NCBI GenBank assembly: GCA_002343075.1
Contig: DDRH01000039.1
Location: forward strand, 56,979-100,192
DNA length: 43,214 nucleotides
Direction of reading: 5' to 3'
Origin: Phycisphaerales bacterium UBA2421
GTDB lineage: Bacteria; Planctomycetota; Phycisphaerae; Tepidisphaerales; Tepidisphaeraceae
Shown: positions 25,208 through 32,983 of the stretch, piece by piece
Layout: the number at the start of each line of letters is the position of its first letter
Position numbering within the stretch: position 1 is the stretch's first letter
Translations under genes and position numbers: made by a program
Notes under the pieces: model-generated
The model's input: only the letters and a program-made list of their open reading frames with translations
Told to the model about the DNA's origin: nothing
The model's database searches: none

Positions 25208-26641
25208 CTAGTCAGGAGTCGGTGGCATATACGACTCATCTCCGCCGAGACGTTTCCAATCGAAGTAGAGCCAGACCATTGTGATGAACCCGACGAGGCT
25301 GAACGCCGAGAACCAGACGAACAGATATCGCATGTCTCCGGACCAATCGAGAAACGCGCCGCAGAGCCATGCGGCCGTCGCCCAGCCCAACTGCCACACA
25401 ACCGAGTTGGCGGAATTGAACTGGCCATAGCGCTCGCGCGGCAGCAGGCGCGGCATGATCGCGCCCGTCGCCGCCTGAAACACCGCGATGGCAGTGAAGG
25501 TGGCGGTCATCCAAATGGCGAAGCTCGTTTCGCCTTTGATGAGGAAGAAGCTGGCGATTCCCGAAGCGAGCACAAGAAAGTACGCGACGAGTCCGGCGCG
25601 CAGCGGGTGATACCGGTCGGCGAGCGGGCCGAGGATGAGGAACGGAACGATCGTCACCAGATCTTTAATCGAGATCAGCTCACCGAAGCGTTGGGGGGTG
25701 AGGTTCATTCCCTTCGTGCCGAAGATCGGTGCGAAGCTGATGAAGCTCTTGACCGCGATGATGAAGCAGGCGTTGGTGATAAACAGCTTCCAGTAGAAGC
25801 CAGAGGTGAAGCACTCGCGGCAATAGAGCGCGATCGAAGCTGTCCATCGCCGCGATGGCGGGCGCGGCGGCGGCGGGGCGTACTCGCCTTCCTTCACCAG
25901 CAGCGACATCGCGACAAACGACAGCAGATACAGTCCTCCCGCCCCGATGTAGAGCGCCTCGGGGTGCGTCGCCGCCCAGCCGAGCAGGAACCGATTGAAG
26001 ACGAACATGCCGACCGCAGCGACGATGCGAAACATGCACGCGAACGTGCCCATAAGCCTGGCCGGAATGACATCGGCCCACAGGTAGTAATAGACCGACT
26101 GTGGGAAGAGATCGAAGAGTTTATAGAGCACCAGCGAGCAGGTGAGCACGGCGAGAAATGTGTGCGTCGCCGGCGGCAACCCGCCGGCCCCCGGGATTGT
26201 GCTCGCGAGGCTGGCAAGCACCTGCGCGAGGCTGGGATGCGACTCGCCGAGCCACGCCGCCAGTCGCGGCGAGAAACCCACGAGCAGCAGGCAGACCGCC
26301 AGTGGGGGCGTCGACCAGAGCAGGAACGGCATGCGCCGACCCAATCGGCCTCGATGGCGATCGCTGGCCGTGCCGATCACCGACACCAGCATCGCGCTCA
26401 GCACCGCCATCACCGTGCCATTCAGAAATCCGATGGTCGATTTGCTCACCCCCGCTGCGTCAAGCTGGAGATTGAGTACCTGGCCGATGACAAAGTTGTC
26501 CATGAGCGTGAGGCAGAAGTCGCCCCATAGCAGCCAGAAGAAGACGTTGAGCAGTCGGCCCCGGGTGTAATGAATCGTGCCGACCGACCATTTCGATGGC
26601 GGGGTCGCGTCGGCGGAGGTGTTCGATGGGTTGGGGTTCAT
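25208..26641 (-). CDS. MFS transporter embedded in the sugar ABC operon
   Basis: 477 residues with about 12 hydrophobic segments. The loop DRHRGRLGRRMPFLLWSTPP after the second to third helix is the MFS A-motif region, of the type seen in sugar/cation symporter and sucrose-type carriers; GPLADRYHPLRAGLVAYF is its second-half copy. The start (ATG 26641) overlaps the solute-binding gene's stop in an ATGA, and the stop is three bases before the MalF-like permease, so it is an integral operon member. Likely role: proton-linked uptake of the same or a related sugar, or of a breakdown product. Substrate unknown. Confidence 0.85.
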   Translation of the reverse strand: MNPNPSNTSADATPPSKWSVGTIHYTRGRLLNVFFWLLWGDFCLTLMDNFVIGQVLNLQLDAAGVSKSTIGFLNGTVMAVLSAMLVSVIGTASDRHRGRLGRRMPFLLWSTPPLAVCLLLVGFSPRLAAWLGESHPSLAQVLASLASTIPGAGGLPPATHTFLAVLTCSLVLYKLFDLFPQSVYYYLWADVIPARLMGTFACMFRIVAAVGMFVFNRFLLGWAATHPEALYIGAGGLYLLSFVAMSLLVKEGEYAPPPPRPPSRRWTASIALYCRECFTSGFYWKLFITNACFIIAVKSFISFAPIFGTKGMNLTPQRFGELISIKDLVTIVPFLILGPLADRYHPLRAGLVAYFLVLASGIASFFLIKGETSFAIWMTATFTAIAVFQAATGAIMPRLLPRERYGQFNSANSVVWQLGWATAAWLCGAFLDWSGDMRYLFVWFSAFSLVGFITMVWLYFDWKRLGGDESYMPPTPD

Positions 26642-27999
26642 CGAGGCGCGTCACGGGAGATCGAACGAGAATGAGCCGCGTCAGCAACATCGTCGCTGCC
26701 GAACGGGCCGGGCGCGAGCATTCCGGCCAGGATGCCGTTCCACTCCCGGCCGATCATGTTGAGCGTGGCACCAACGTCTGCACCATCGAGCAAGGCCGAC
26801 TTGATGCGTTCCTCAAACACGCTCGTCAGCTCGGGCCACGCTGCCAGCGCCGGGATGTGGCTGGTGGCGTTGCGCATGCTTGCTGCGGAGATGGCGCGCG
26901 ACTGGTCGAGCTTGGTTGCGGTCTGCCTGAAGTGTGGATCGAGCAGGCTCTCGGGTGTGCTCGGGAGGATGCTGACGATCTTCGCAAACGCCAGTTGATT
27001 CTCGGCACTGGTGATGAATTGCGCAAGCCGCGTGGCTTGCCGCGGGTGCTTCGATTGGGCGGTGACACAGAGCAGCATCGTCGAGATTTCATGCTGACCA
27101 TCGGCACCAACGGGGCTGGGGCGGTTGAGCGTGTTCGCAAACACGTCGGGCGAGGCATCGTGAATGCGCTGCAGAAAGTTCGGCCCGGTGACCATGAACG
27201 CAGTGCGGCCGCGCTGGTAGAGGTCGATCATGCTCCCGTGATCGCCCACCGCCGACTCGGCCGGAAGCGCGCCGCTGCGATACAGGTCAACCCACTCCTG
27301 CACGAGCCGCACGATACGTGGATCATCCAGGTTGGACTCAATCGTGCCGTCGGCTGTTCGTCGCAGCGGGGCGAGGTTGTCGGCGATGATCCAGAGAGGC
27401 AATTGGCTCTCGTGGCCAAGCTGCGGTGCCATCAGGTGTTTGCCGGTCCGCTCGAAGTAAGACTTCGCCGCGCGGCGCAGGCCGGGCCAGTCATTCGGCA
27501 GCGAAGCAGGATCGATCCCGGCGTCGGCGAGCAGCCGGGTATTCAGAAAGCCGATGTTGGCCGCGAGATACCACGGCAGTGCGTAGAGTTTGTCATCGAT
27601 CCTGCCGACCCGAAGCGCGCCATCGAAATAGACCTGCGTGGGGTCGCCCTCGAACTCGCTCGAAAGGTCGATCAGCCCGCCGAGCGAGACGAAGCGCGCG
27701 TAGAAGCCGTCGGAGAGGTTGACCACGTCAGGTGCACGACCCGCTGCGGCGCTGGCGAGAAACTTCCGCTGCATTGCATCGAAGGGGACATCGACCCAGA
27801 CGACATCAATCGTTGGATTTTGCTGCTCGAAACGGGCGACAAGATCAGTCATGTATTCGTCAAACCGAGGGCGAAGTGCGAGGGTCCAGAGTTCGACGCG
27901 CACCCGACCCGAACGGCCCTCGGCGGTGTCGCATGCGGGAAAGGAGAGCAGAGGCAAGAGCATCAGCACCGAGAGGACAAATGAGGGCCGACGCCGCAT
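26638..27999 (-). CDS. Sugar ABC transporter solute-binding protein (family 1)
   Basis: 453 residues from ATG 27999; a TTG six bases upstream is an alternative. The N-terminus is MRRRPSFVLSVLMLLPLLSFPACD, a lipoprotein-like signal with a weak lipobox (FPAC, lacking the usual Leu). Body motifs of family 1 binding proteins: RFEQQNPTIDVVWVDVPFDAM, GRAPDVVNLSDGF, LYALPWYLAANIGFLNTRLL and GRTAFMVTGPNF. It binds an oligosaccharide or sugar outside the inner membrane and delivers it to the permeases downstream. First gene of the operon. The ATG lacks a Shine-Dalgarno and follows a -10 element closely. Confidence 0.88.
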   Translation of the reverse strand: MRRRPSFVLSVLMLLPLLSFPACDTAEGRSGRVRVELWTLALRPRFDEYMTDLVARFEQQNPTIDVVWVDVPFDAMQRKFLASAAAGRAPDVVNLSDGFYARFVSLGGLIDLSSEFEGDPTQVYFDGALRVGRIDDKLYALPWYLAANIGFLNTRLLADAGIDPASLPNDWPGLRRAAKSYFERTGKHLMAPQLGHESQLPLWIIADNLAPLRRTADGTIESNLDDPRIVRLVQEWVDLYRSGALPAESAVGDHGSMIDLYQRGRTAFMVTGPNFLQRIHDASPDVFANTLNRPSPVGADGQHEISTMLLCVTAQSKHPRQATRLAQFITSAENQLAFAKIVSILPSTPESLLDPHFRQTATKLDQSRAISAASMRNATSHIPALAAWPELTSVFEERIKSALLDGADVGATLNMIGREWNGILAGMLAPGPFGSDDVADAAHSRSISRDAPR

Positions 28000-28000
28000 T

Positions 28001-28035
28001 TGCAACTTATATAATTATGGCGGGTGTGGAGTCAA
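28001..28035 (-). promoter_or_regulatory. Promoter of the sugar-uptake operon, with a TTATATAAGTTGCA element
   Basis: TTGACT (28035-28030), 17 bases, ATATAA (28012-28007), the best-spaced promoter in the window. The start of transcription would be at or beside the ATG at 27999, implying a leaderless message. The 14-mer TTATATAAGTTGCA (28014-28001) recurs at 31011-31024 before the GHL10 lipoprotein gene. Confidence 0.55.
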
Positions 28036-28292
28036 TTTCATTGGGTCTGGCCAACGTGAGGGCTCTGCAATCCCGGCAGGAGCGCGGCCGCTTGCGATGC
28101 GCGTCCGATGGGGCTTCGTGCGACGTTGAAAACTCGATTCGCCGTACTCTCCGGCGAACCAGCTTTCGTAGTCGCGTGGGTTCCTCGGTCGTGGCACGCC
28201 ATCGGAATGGCAATGGGACCGGAATGACAGGGAGCTTTGGAATGACACGTTCTTGCAGAAGCGACAACGCACCAAGCGTCCATTAAATCGCA

Positions 28293-28325
28293 TCACCCCG
28301 ACCCGCGTGGTGCGGGTCGGGGTGA
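28293..28325 (-). terminator. Perfect stem-loop after the PEP-CTERM gene
   Basis: CACCCCGACCCGC (28294-28306), five-base loop, GCGGGTCGGGGTG (28312-28324): 13 perfect base pairs, 14 with the flanking T-A. It begins 32 bases past the minus-strand stop at 28357. The rest of the gap 28000-28356 holds the operon promoter and several GGAATG(AC) motifs; no gene is seen. Confidence 0.65.
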
Positions 28326-28356
28326 ATGACTTGTAATGAAAACGAAACTAAACAAA

Positions 28357-29565
28357 TCAAGCACGAATCCTGCGGAGCAGGCCGATCGCTCCCAGCGCCA
28401 GCAGGCCGATGCTGCCGGGTTCGGGGATGGCGAAGGTAAACGCCTGAATGCCTTGGTTCGTGCTCATGGCATAGAGGGTGCCGGTGCCATCTGGATTGAT
28501 CTGGCCAAACTTCACGCTGCCGGTCGCGTTGCCGTTGCTCGCAAGCGTTGCGAACGGGGAAATGCCAGCGAGGTTGATCGTCGAAGCAGATGTTTCGAGG
28601 ATCGGGTTGGCGGGGTCGGTCATGTTGTACATCTGCACGGTCGAGAGCGCGGTTCCGCCGTTGGTGTTCATGTTGAGGACGGCGAGATATGGGATTCCGC
28701 CGACGACAGCATAGTCCATTGCTGCTTCGCCACCTGCGGTGAGGATGCTAAACCCGTCGGTGGTTCCTGCCGCGCCGCTGAAGCTTGTGCGACGAAGCGG
28801 CGCCGCCGCCGCGGTGCCGCCGGTCTGCTTGCCCCAGACTTCACTCGCGGAACCAGCAAAGGTGACACCCAGGCGGAAGTCGCCCGCTGCCGGGCCGGCG
28901 GGAGCAAAGCTGCCGACTGCGGTTCCACCCGAGCCGTCAATCACGGCATAACCGATCGATCCGCTGGCACCAGCGACGACGCGCGTGCTTGCGCCCGAGC
29001 CAGTGACATCAAGCGAATCGCCCAAACGAGGCGTGCCGGTGAATCCGGCGAGCGTGCTGTTGAAATAGGTGTTTGGCGCAGCGGCCGATTCGTCGGTCCA
29101 CTGATAGACTTTGAACGCACCAGTGCTCGCGTTGGTCTGGAGATTGGCGACGTAGATTTGTCCGTCATCGCCAACGCCAACTGCGCTGGTGACAAACGTA
29201 CCGCCGGTTATGATTCCCGAGCCTTGGTTGAGTGCCCCGACGTCGGCCCCGGTGGTGCCATTCAGGACGCGGATGCCGTTACCGGAAGCGCTCCGGCTGA
29301 CCAGAATCAGGTTGCCTGTGGCAGGGTTGTACGCCAACCCGCGTTCGAGCGACCCGACTGCAAGATAGTTATAGTTGCTTCCGGTCGCGGTGCCGGCCAA
29401 ATCGCCGACAACGATCTCGTTCGGGGCGCGCCAGCCGTCGTTGGCTGCACCGACGTTGCCGTTGCCGAAACTGGTCATCGGGGCAAGCGCAATAGGCGCC
29501 GCCACCGCCGAGCTGGCTGCTGCGGCAATTGCTGCCAGAGCCAGAGCAGAATTACGAATACGCAT
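28357..29565 (-). CDS. PEP-CTERM surface protein, beta-rich (DUF4623-like)
   Basis: 402 residues from ATG 29565, which has AGGAGAGG upstream; the frame extends to 29640 only through a TTG. Signal peptide MRIRNSALALAAIAAAASSAVAAP. The body is Gly/Ala/Thr-rich, with repeating short strands (GLAYNPATGNLILVSRSASG, GVGDDGQIYVANLQTN) suggesting a propeller. The end, AIPEPGSIGLLALGAIGLLRRIRA, is a PEP-CTERM sorting signal processed by exosortase in other bacteria. Similarity to DUF4623 proteins is a weak impression. No catalytic motif seen. Its neighbours are a sugar-uptake operon downstream and an unknown secreted protein upstream, all on the minus strand. Confidence 0.85.
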   Translation of the reverse strand: MRIRNSALALAAIAAAASSAVAAPIALAPMTSFGNGNVGAANDGWRAPNEIVVGDLAGTATGSNYNYLAVGSLERGLAYNPATGNLILVSRSASGNGIRVLNGTTGADVGALNQGSGIITGGTFVTSAVGVGDDGQIYVANLQTNASTGAFKVYQWTDESAAAPNTYFNSTLAGFTGTPRLGDSLDVTGSGASTRVVAGASGSIGYAVIDGSGGTAVGSFAPAGPAAGDFRLGVTFAGSASEVWGKQTGGTAAAAPLRRTSFSGAAGTTDGFSILTAGGEAAMDYAVVGGIPYLAVLNMNTNGGTALSTVQMYNMTDPANPILETSASTINLAGISPFATLASNGNATGSVKFGQINPDGTGTLYAMSTNQGIQAFTFAIPEPGSIGLLALGAIGLLRRIRA

Positions 29566-29747
29566 GAATCCTCTCCTCTTTCTAAACCTGCAGACGTGAC
29601 AGAAACGAGACACAGAGACGTGGAACCGTTGCCGGTTCAATCTTATATAAGGTTAACACGACATTGCCGCTAGTCAACCTTTTTCCGGCTGTTTTTGCAG
29701 AATTCTGTCGCTGTGGCGTCCGGAATGACGACCTAGTTACAGCATTT

Positions 29748-30968
29748 CTAGTACGGGACCATCAAAATCGGGGTCGGAAGGCAGCACGCCCCGGGAGGAG
29801 AATAGGTGAGCTCGACCCGCCCTGTCTGCCCCGGCGGCATTGCCGGCAACGTCTGAATCACGACAGCCTGAGGAAGGGAATCGAATCGCCCGCCGAAACC
29901 CGGCATTCTCACAAGCTCTGGGGGAGAGTCGCCGTTCTTCACACTGATCACTGCCGCGGTGTATCGGCACCACTTGTTGTCCGGGCGGTGGCCAGCCATC
30001 AGCAGCGCAATGCGTCTTCCGTCACTGGTTCGATATCGGAGGTTGACTCGATAAATCACGCCATAGTTGCCTTTGTTCTCCGCTGGCGTGGAAGGATCGA
30101 TCGAATCGCGCCCACGGATCCACGGGTCGGTTTTGCCGTCGGCGATCATCAGCGCGCGTGGCCCGTCGGCGGTGTCAATTGCTTGCTCGCCGCTCATGGC
30201 CACCGTCTGCTCGCTCGTGAGGAAAAGCCCTCGCCCCGCGCCGCTGGCGTGAAAGCCTTCGAGCACGCGCGGCAGCTTTGGCAACGTGTCAATCGCCGAG
30301 ATACTCTCTGCACCCGGGTCGCGCTGGAACACCGTCACACGGGCCGCCTGATCGACCGAAAACTCGTGGAAAACGTGTACAAGAACGTCGGTCTTCACAG
30401 CCGTCTGATCGATTGCCGGGTCGATCACCAATCGCTCATTTGGCGCGACTTGACGCAATCGAATCTCGTCGGGCGCGGGTTGTTTTTGGAGAAAGGCCTG
30501 CATCGCCGCAGTCGCGACCTTGTGATAGTCGCCGCTGGGCCTGGGCGAGGCGTATCGATGAAACTGGATCGTCATCGGCGCGCCCCCAAGATTCTCCACC
30601 ACCGCGGAGATGATCTTGGGCTTTCCGGTTGGTTCTGGCACATGATAAAGATAGAGCCGCACCAGGCCGGGCTTAACTGTTTCCTGCATCGAGATACCAT
30701 CCCCGGTGCGAAAGTACTCCGGCTGATCGGCGAGCAGAAGCTGCGGCGCGTCGGCAACCGGCGAGATAGTCAGCGGCAGCGTCGGAATGGTGGCAAGCCC
30801 GGTGAAGGGGGTCTGCACAGTGTCGCCTGGGCGGGCGCGCTTCAGAGCCTCCGTGAAGTCGTGCATGGATGCGACAACATTGCCATCCGGCCGCGTGGAG
30901 GGATCCCGGCTGTAGGCGGCGACCGTCGTGCAGAGGGTTGTTACGAAAATCAAAGACACGATGCGCAT
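29748..30968 (-). CDS. Secreted protein of unknown function
   Basis: 406 residues, ATG 30968. N-terminal signal peptide MRIVSLIFVTTLCTTVAAYS. The rest is beta-rich with no membrane segment. Notable segments are ARPGDTVQTPFTGLATIPTL, GLVRLYLYHVPEPTGKPKII, VPNERLVIDPAIDQ-type text near the middle and GNYGVIYRVNLRYRTSDGRR. The C-terminus ends SPPGACCLPTPILMVPY, with a CC pair. I do not recognise a family. It is transcribed divergently from the GHL10 lipoprotein gene across a 96-base gap, so the two may share control. Weak Shine-Dalgarno. Confidence 0.7.
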   Translation of the reverse strand: MRIVSLIFVTTLCTTVAAYSRDPSTRPDGNVVASMHDFTEALKRARPGDTVQTPFTGLATIPTLPLTISPVADAPQLLLADQPEYFRTGDGISMQETVKPGLVRLYLYHVPEPTGKPKIISAVVENLGGAPMTIQFHRYASPRPSGDYHKVATAAMQAFLQKQPAPDEIRLRQVAPNERLVIDPAIDQTAVKTDVLVHVFHEFSVDQAARVTVFQRDPGAESISAIDTLPKLPRVLEGFHASGAGRGLFLTSEQTVAMSGEQAIDTADGPRALMIADGKTDPWIRGRDSIDPSTPAENKGNYGVIYRVNLRYRTSDGRRIALLMAGHRPDNKWCRYTAAVISVKNGDSPPELVRMPGFGGRFDSLPQAVVIQTLPAMPPGQTGRVELTYSPPGACCLPTPILMVPY

Positions 30969-31010
30969 GGTGCACTCTCGGCTATGAAGGTTGGATAGAT
31001 TATCGCTGTG

Positions 31011-31024
31011 TTATATAAGTTGCA
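31011..31024 (+). promoter_or_regulatory. TTATATAAGTTGCA element upstream of the GHL10 lipoprotein gene
   Basis: The 14-mer is identical to that at the sugar-operon promoter (28014-28001, minus strand). A possible -35 TTGGAT (30991-30996) lies 15 bases before TATATAA. It sits in the divergent gap 30969-31064, so it could act on both flanking genes. Confidence 0.4.
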
Positions 31025-31064
31025 GGACGAATTGACAGCAGTAAGACGTATTTGCGGAGGATTG

Positions 31065-32636
31065 ATGACGATGAAAGATTTGCTCCAGAGCATGGCGTGG
31101 CTCGTTGTCGTAGGTTTGACGGCGGTGGGTTGCGCCGCGAACAAGCCGGTCACCGGCGACCTCCCGCCGCCCGTGCCGCGCGAGTTTAGAGCCGTCTGGG
31201 TAGCGACCGTCGCGAATATCGATTGGCCGAGCAAACCCGGGCTATCAACCGCCGACCAGCAGGCCGAGGCCATTGCGATACTCGACAAATGTGCAAGTCT
31301 CAACATCAACGCGGTTGTCTTCCAGGTGCGCCCCGGCTGCGATGCCATGTACGCCAGCAAGCTCGAACCATGGAGTTACTACCTCACCGGCGAACAGGGA
31401 AAGCCGCCGGCACCGTTCTACGATCCGCTCGCGTTCTGGATTGAAGAATCGCATAAGCGGGGAATTGAGTTGCATGCATGGTTTAATCCCTACCGCGCGC
31501 GACACTCCGGCGCGAAAGACATACCTCAATCGTCGAGCCATATCTCAAAGACCAATCCGTCGATCGTGAAAGAATTTAAAGGCTGGCAATGGCTCGACCC
31601 AGCCGAGCCTGCGGCACAGGACCTCTCGTTTGATGTGTTTATGGATGTGGTCAAGCGATACAACGTCGACGGCATTCACATCGACGATTATTTTTATCCG
31701 TACCCCGACTACTTTACAGTTGATGGAAAGAAGGGCGATTTTCCAGACGACAATAGCTGGGAGCGTTATCAGCAGGCCGGCGGAAAGATGTCTCGCGATG
31801 ACTGGCGGCGGCATAATGTCGATGTGCTGATAGAGCGCATTTACAAGGGCGCGAAGAAGCTCAAGAAACATGTGCAGTTTGGCATCAGCCCATTCGGCCA
31901 ACCGAACAAACGATATGCCCCGCCGGGCGTTGATGTGAAGTTTAGCCAGTACGACATTCTCTACGCCGATGCCGAGAAGTGGCTCCACAATGGCTGGCTC
32001 GACTACTGGACGCCGCAGTTGTACTGGCCGATCGCGCAGAAAGGGCAGGCGTTTGGCGACCTGGTTGACTATTGGAAGACGCAAAACAAGAAGGAGCGTC
32101 ACTTCTGGCCGGGACTGTACACCAGCCGTCTCGCCCCCCGCGCCGCTGGCGAGAATTCGCCGACAACGGCGTCCACCCAACCCGCGCCGAATCCTGATGA
32201 GATCGTCGATCAGATCAAGTTGACCCGTGAGAAGGGCGTTGATGGTCACGTTCATTTCAGCATGAAGCCGATCTTGAACAATCAGCGTCTGGCGGAACAG
32301 TTGAGTGAGCTTTACGCGGTACCGGCGCTGATTCCTTCCACGCCTTGGATCGATGGAAAGGCCCCGGGCAAGCCGAGCGTGCGCCTCGGTGTAAAGGATG
32401 GCCGTGCGACGCTGACGATTCGGAAGGGTTCGCGCGAGCGGCCCTATCGATGGGCCGTCTGGAAGCGATTTGGGAGCGAGTGGGTTCTGGAGATTTTTCC
32501 CGGCGGCGATTCCACCCGCAGCGAGTTTGATGCGGTGCGCAACGGTCAGCCGCTAAACGCAGTCTGCGTATCCGCGGTCGACCGCGGGGGCAATGAGTCG
32601 GTCCGGGTCACGAGCATTGTTCAGCAAGCCGACTGA
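31065..32636 (+). CDS. GHL10-type glycoside hydrolase lipoprotein
   Basis: 523 residues from ATG 31065 (or 31071), after GGAGG at 31056-31060; the frame is open from 31008 without support. The signal MKDLLQSMAWLVVVGLTAVGC ends in a lipobox-like AVGC, so it is probably a lipoprotein. The GHL10 (formerly DUF187) barrel starts at EFRAVWVATVANIDWPSKPG and continues with NINAVVFQVRPGCDAMYAS, the catalytic-type DGIHIDDYFYPYP and FGISPFGQPNKRYAPPG, ending near YWTPQLYWPIAQKGQAF. A C-terminal beta domain follows. It is expected to cleave a glycan at the cell envelope; the substrate is unknown. Relatives often sit near peptidoglycan or amino-sugar genes. Confidence 0.9.
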   Translation: MTMKDLLQSMAWLVVVGLTAVGCAANKPVTGDLPPPVPREFRAVWVATVANIDWPSKPGLSTADQQAEAIAILDKCASLNINAVVFQVRPGCDAMYASKLEPWSYYLTGEQGKPPAPFYDPLAFWIEESHKRGIELHAWFNPYRARHSGAKDIPQSSSHISKTNPSIVKEFKGWQWLDPAEPAAQDLSFDVFMDVVKRYNVDGIHIDDYFYPYPDYFTVDGKKGDFPDDNSWERYQQAGGKMSRDDWRRHNVDVLIERIYKGAKKLKKHVQFGISPFGQPNKRYAPPGVDVKFSQYDILYADAEKWLHNGWLDYWTPQLYWPIAQKGQAFGDLVDYWKTQNKKERHFWPGLYTSRLAPRAAGENSPTTASTQPAPNPDEIVDQIKLTREKGVDGHVHFSMKPILNNQRLAEQLSELYAVPALIPSTPWIDGKAPGKPSVRLGVKDGRATLTIRKGSRERPYRWAVWKRFGSEWVLEIFPGGDSTRSEFDAVRNGQPLNAVCVSAVDRGGNESVRVTSIVQQAD

Positions 32637-32707
32637 CCGCCGCGAGCCCCCGCGGTCGGCGTTCTTAACGCGACGGCCTGCACGTGCGATGTTGAAGGGA
32701 GTATGTC

Positions 32708-32983
32708 TTGTCACAGTCTGAAGAGTCAGCGTTGCGCTCGCACACCAGCCCTACCGAGAGGGCGAATGCGCGGTTGGGTCTGGTACTTTTCATGCTTTAC
32801 TGCGCGGTCTATGCCGGATTTGTCGGCATCTGCGCGTTCTCATTGCAGACAATGGAGAGGCAGTTTCTGGGGGTAAATCTCGCGGTCGTTTACGGGTTTG
32901 GATTGATCGGCTTCGCGTTTGTGCTGGCACTCTCATACACATGGCTTTGCAAGCGCGATCCGGAAGAGAGTGGCCGGCAATGA
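32708..32983 (+). CDS. DUF485 small membrane protein
   Basis: 91 residues. It starts at TTG 32708: AAGGGAG lies about six bases upstream and no in-frame ATG occurs before residue 29, inside the first membrane helix. Two hydrophobic helices (GLVLFMLYCAVYAGFVGICAF and LAVVYGFGLIGFAFVLALSY) flank a short loop, as in YjcH/DUF485 proteins. These are regularly encoded next to acetate/cation symporters, and here the stop overlaps the symporter start in an ATGA. Likely an accessory subunit of that transporter. Confidence 0.9.
   Translation: MSQSEESALRSHTSPTERANARLGLVLFMLYCAVYAGFVGICAFSLQTMERQFLGVNLAVVYGFGLIGFAFVLALSYTWLCKRDPEESGRQ

Noticed and set aside
28007..28296. Several overlapping short frames on both strands between the sugar operon and the PEP-CTERM gene
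   Set aside because: Composition is Arg/Ser-rich in all frames, and the region is explained by a promoter, GGAATG motifs and a stem-loop.
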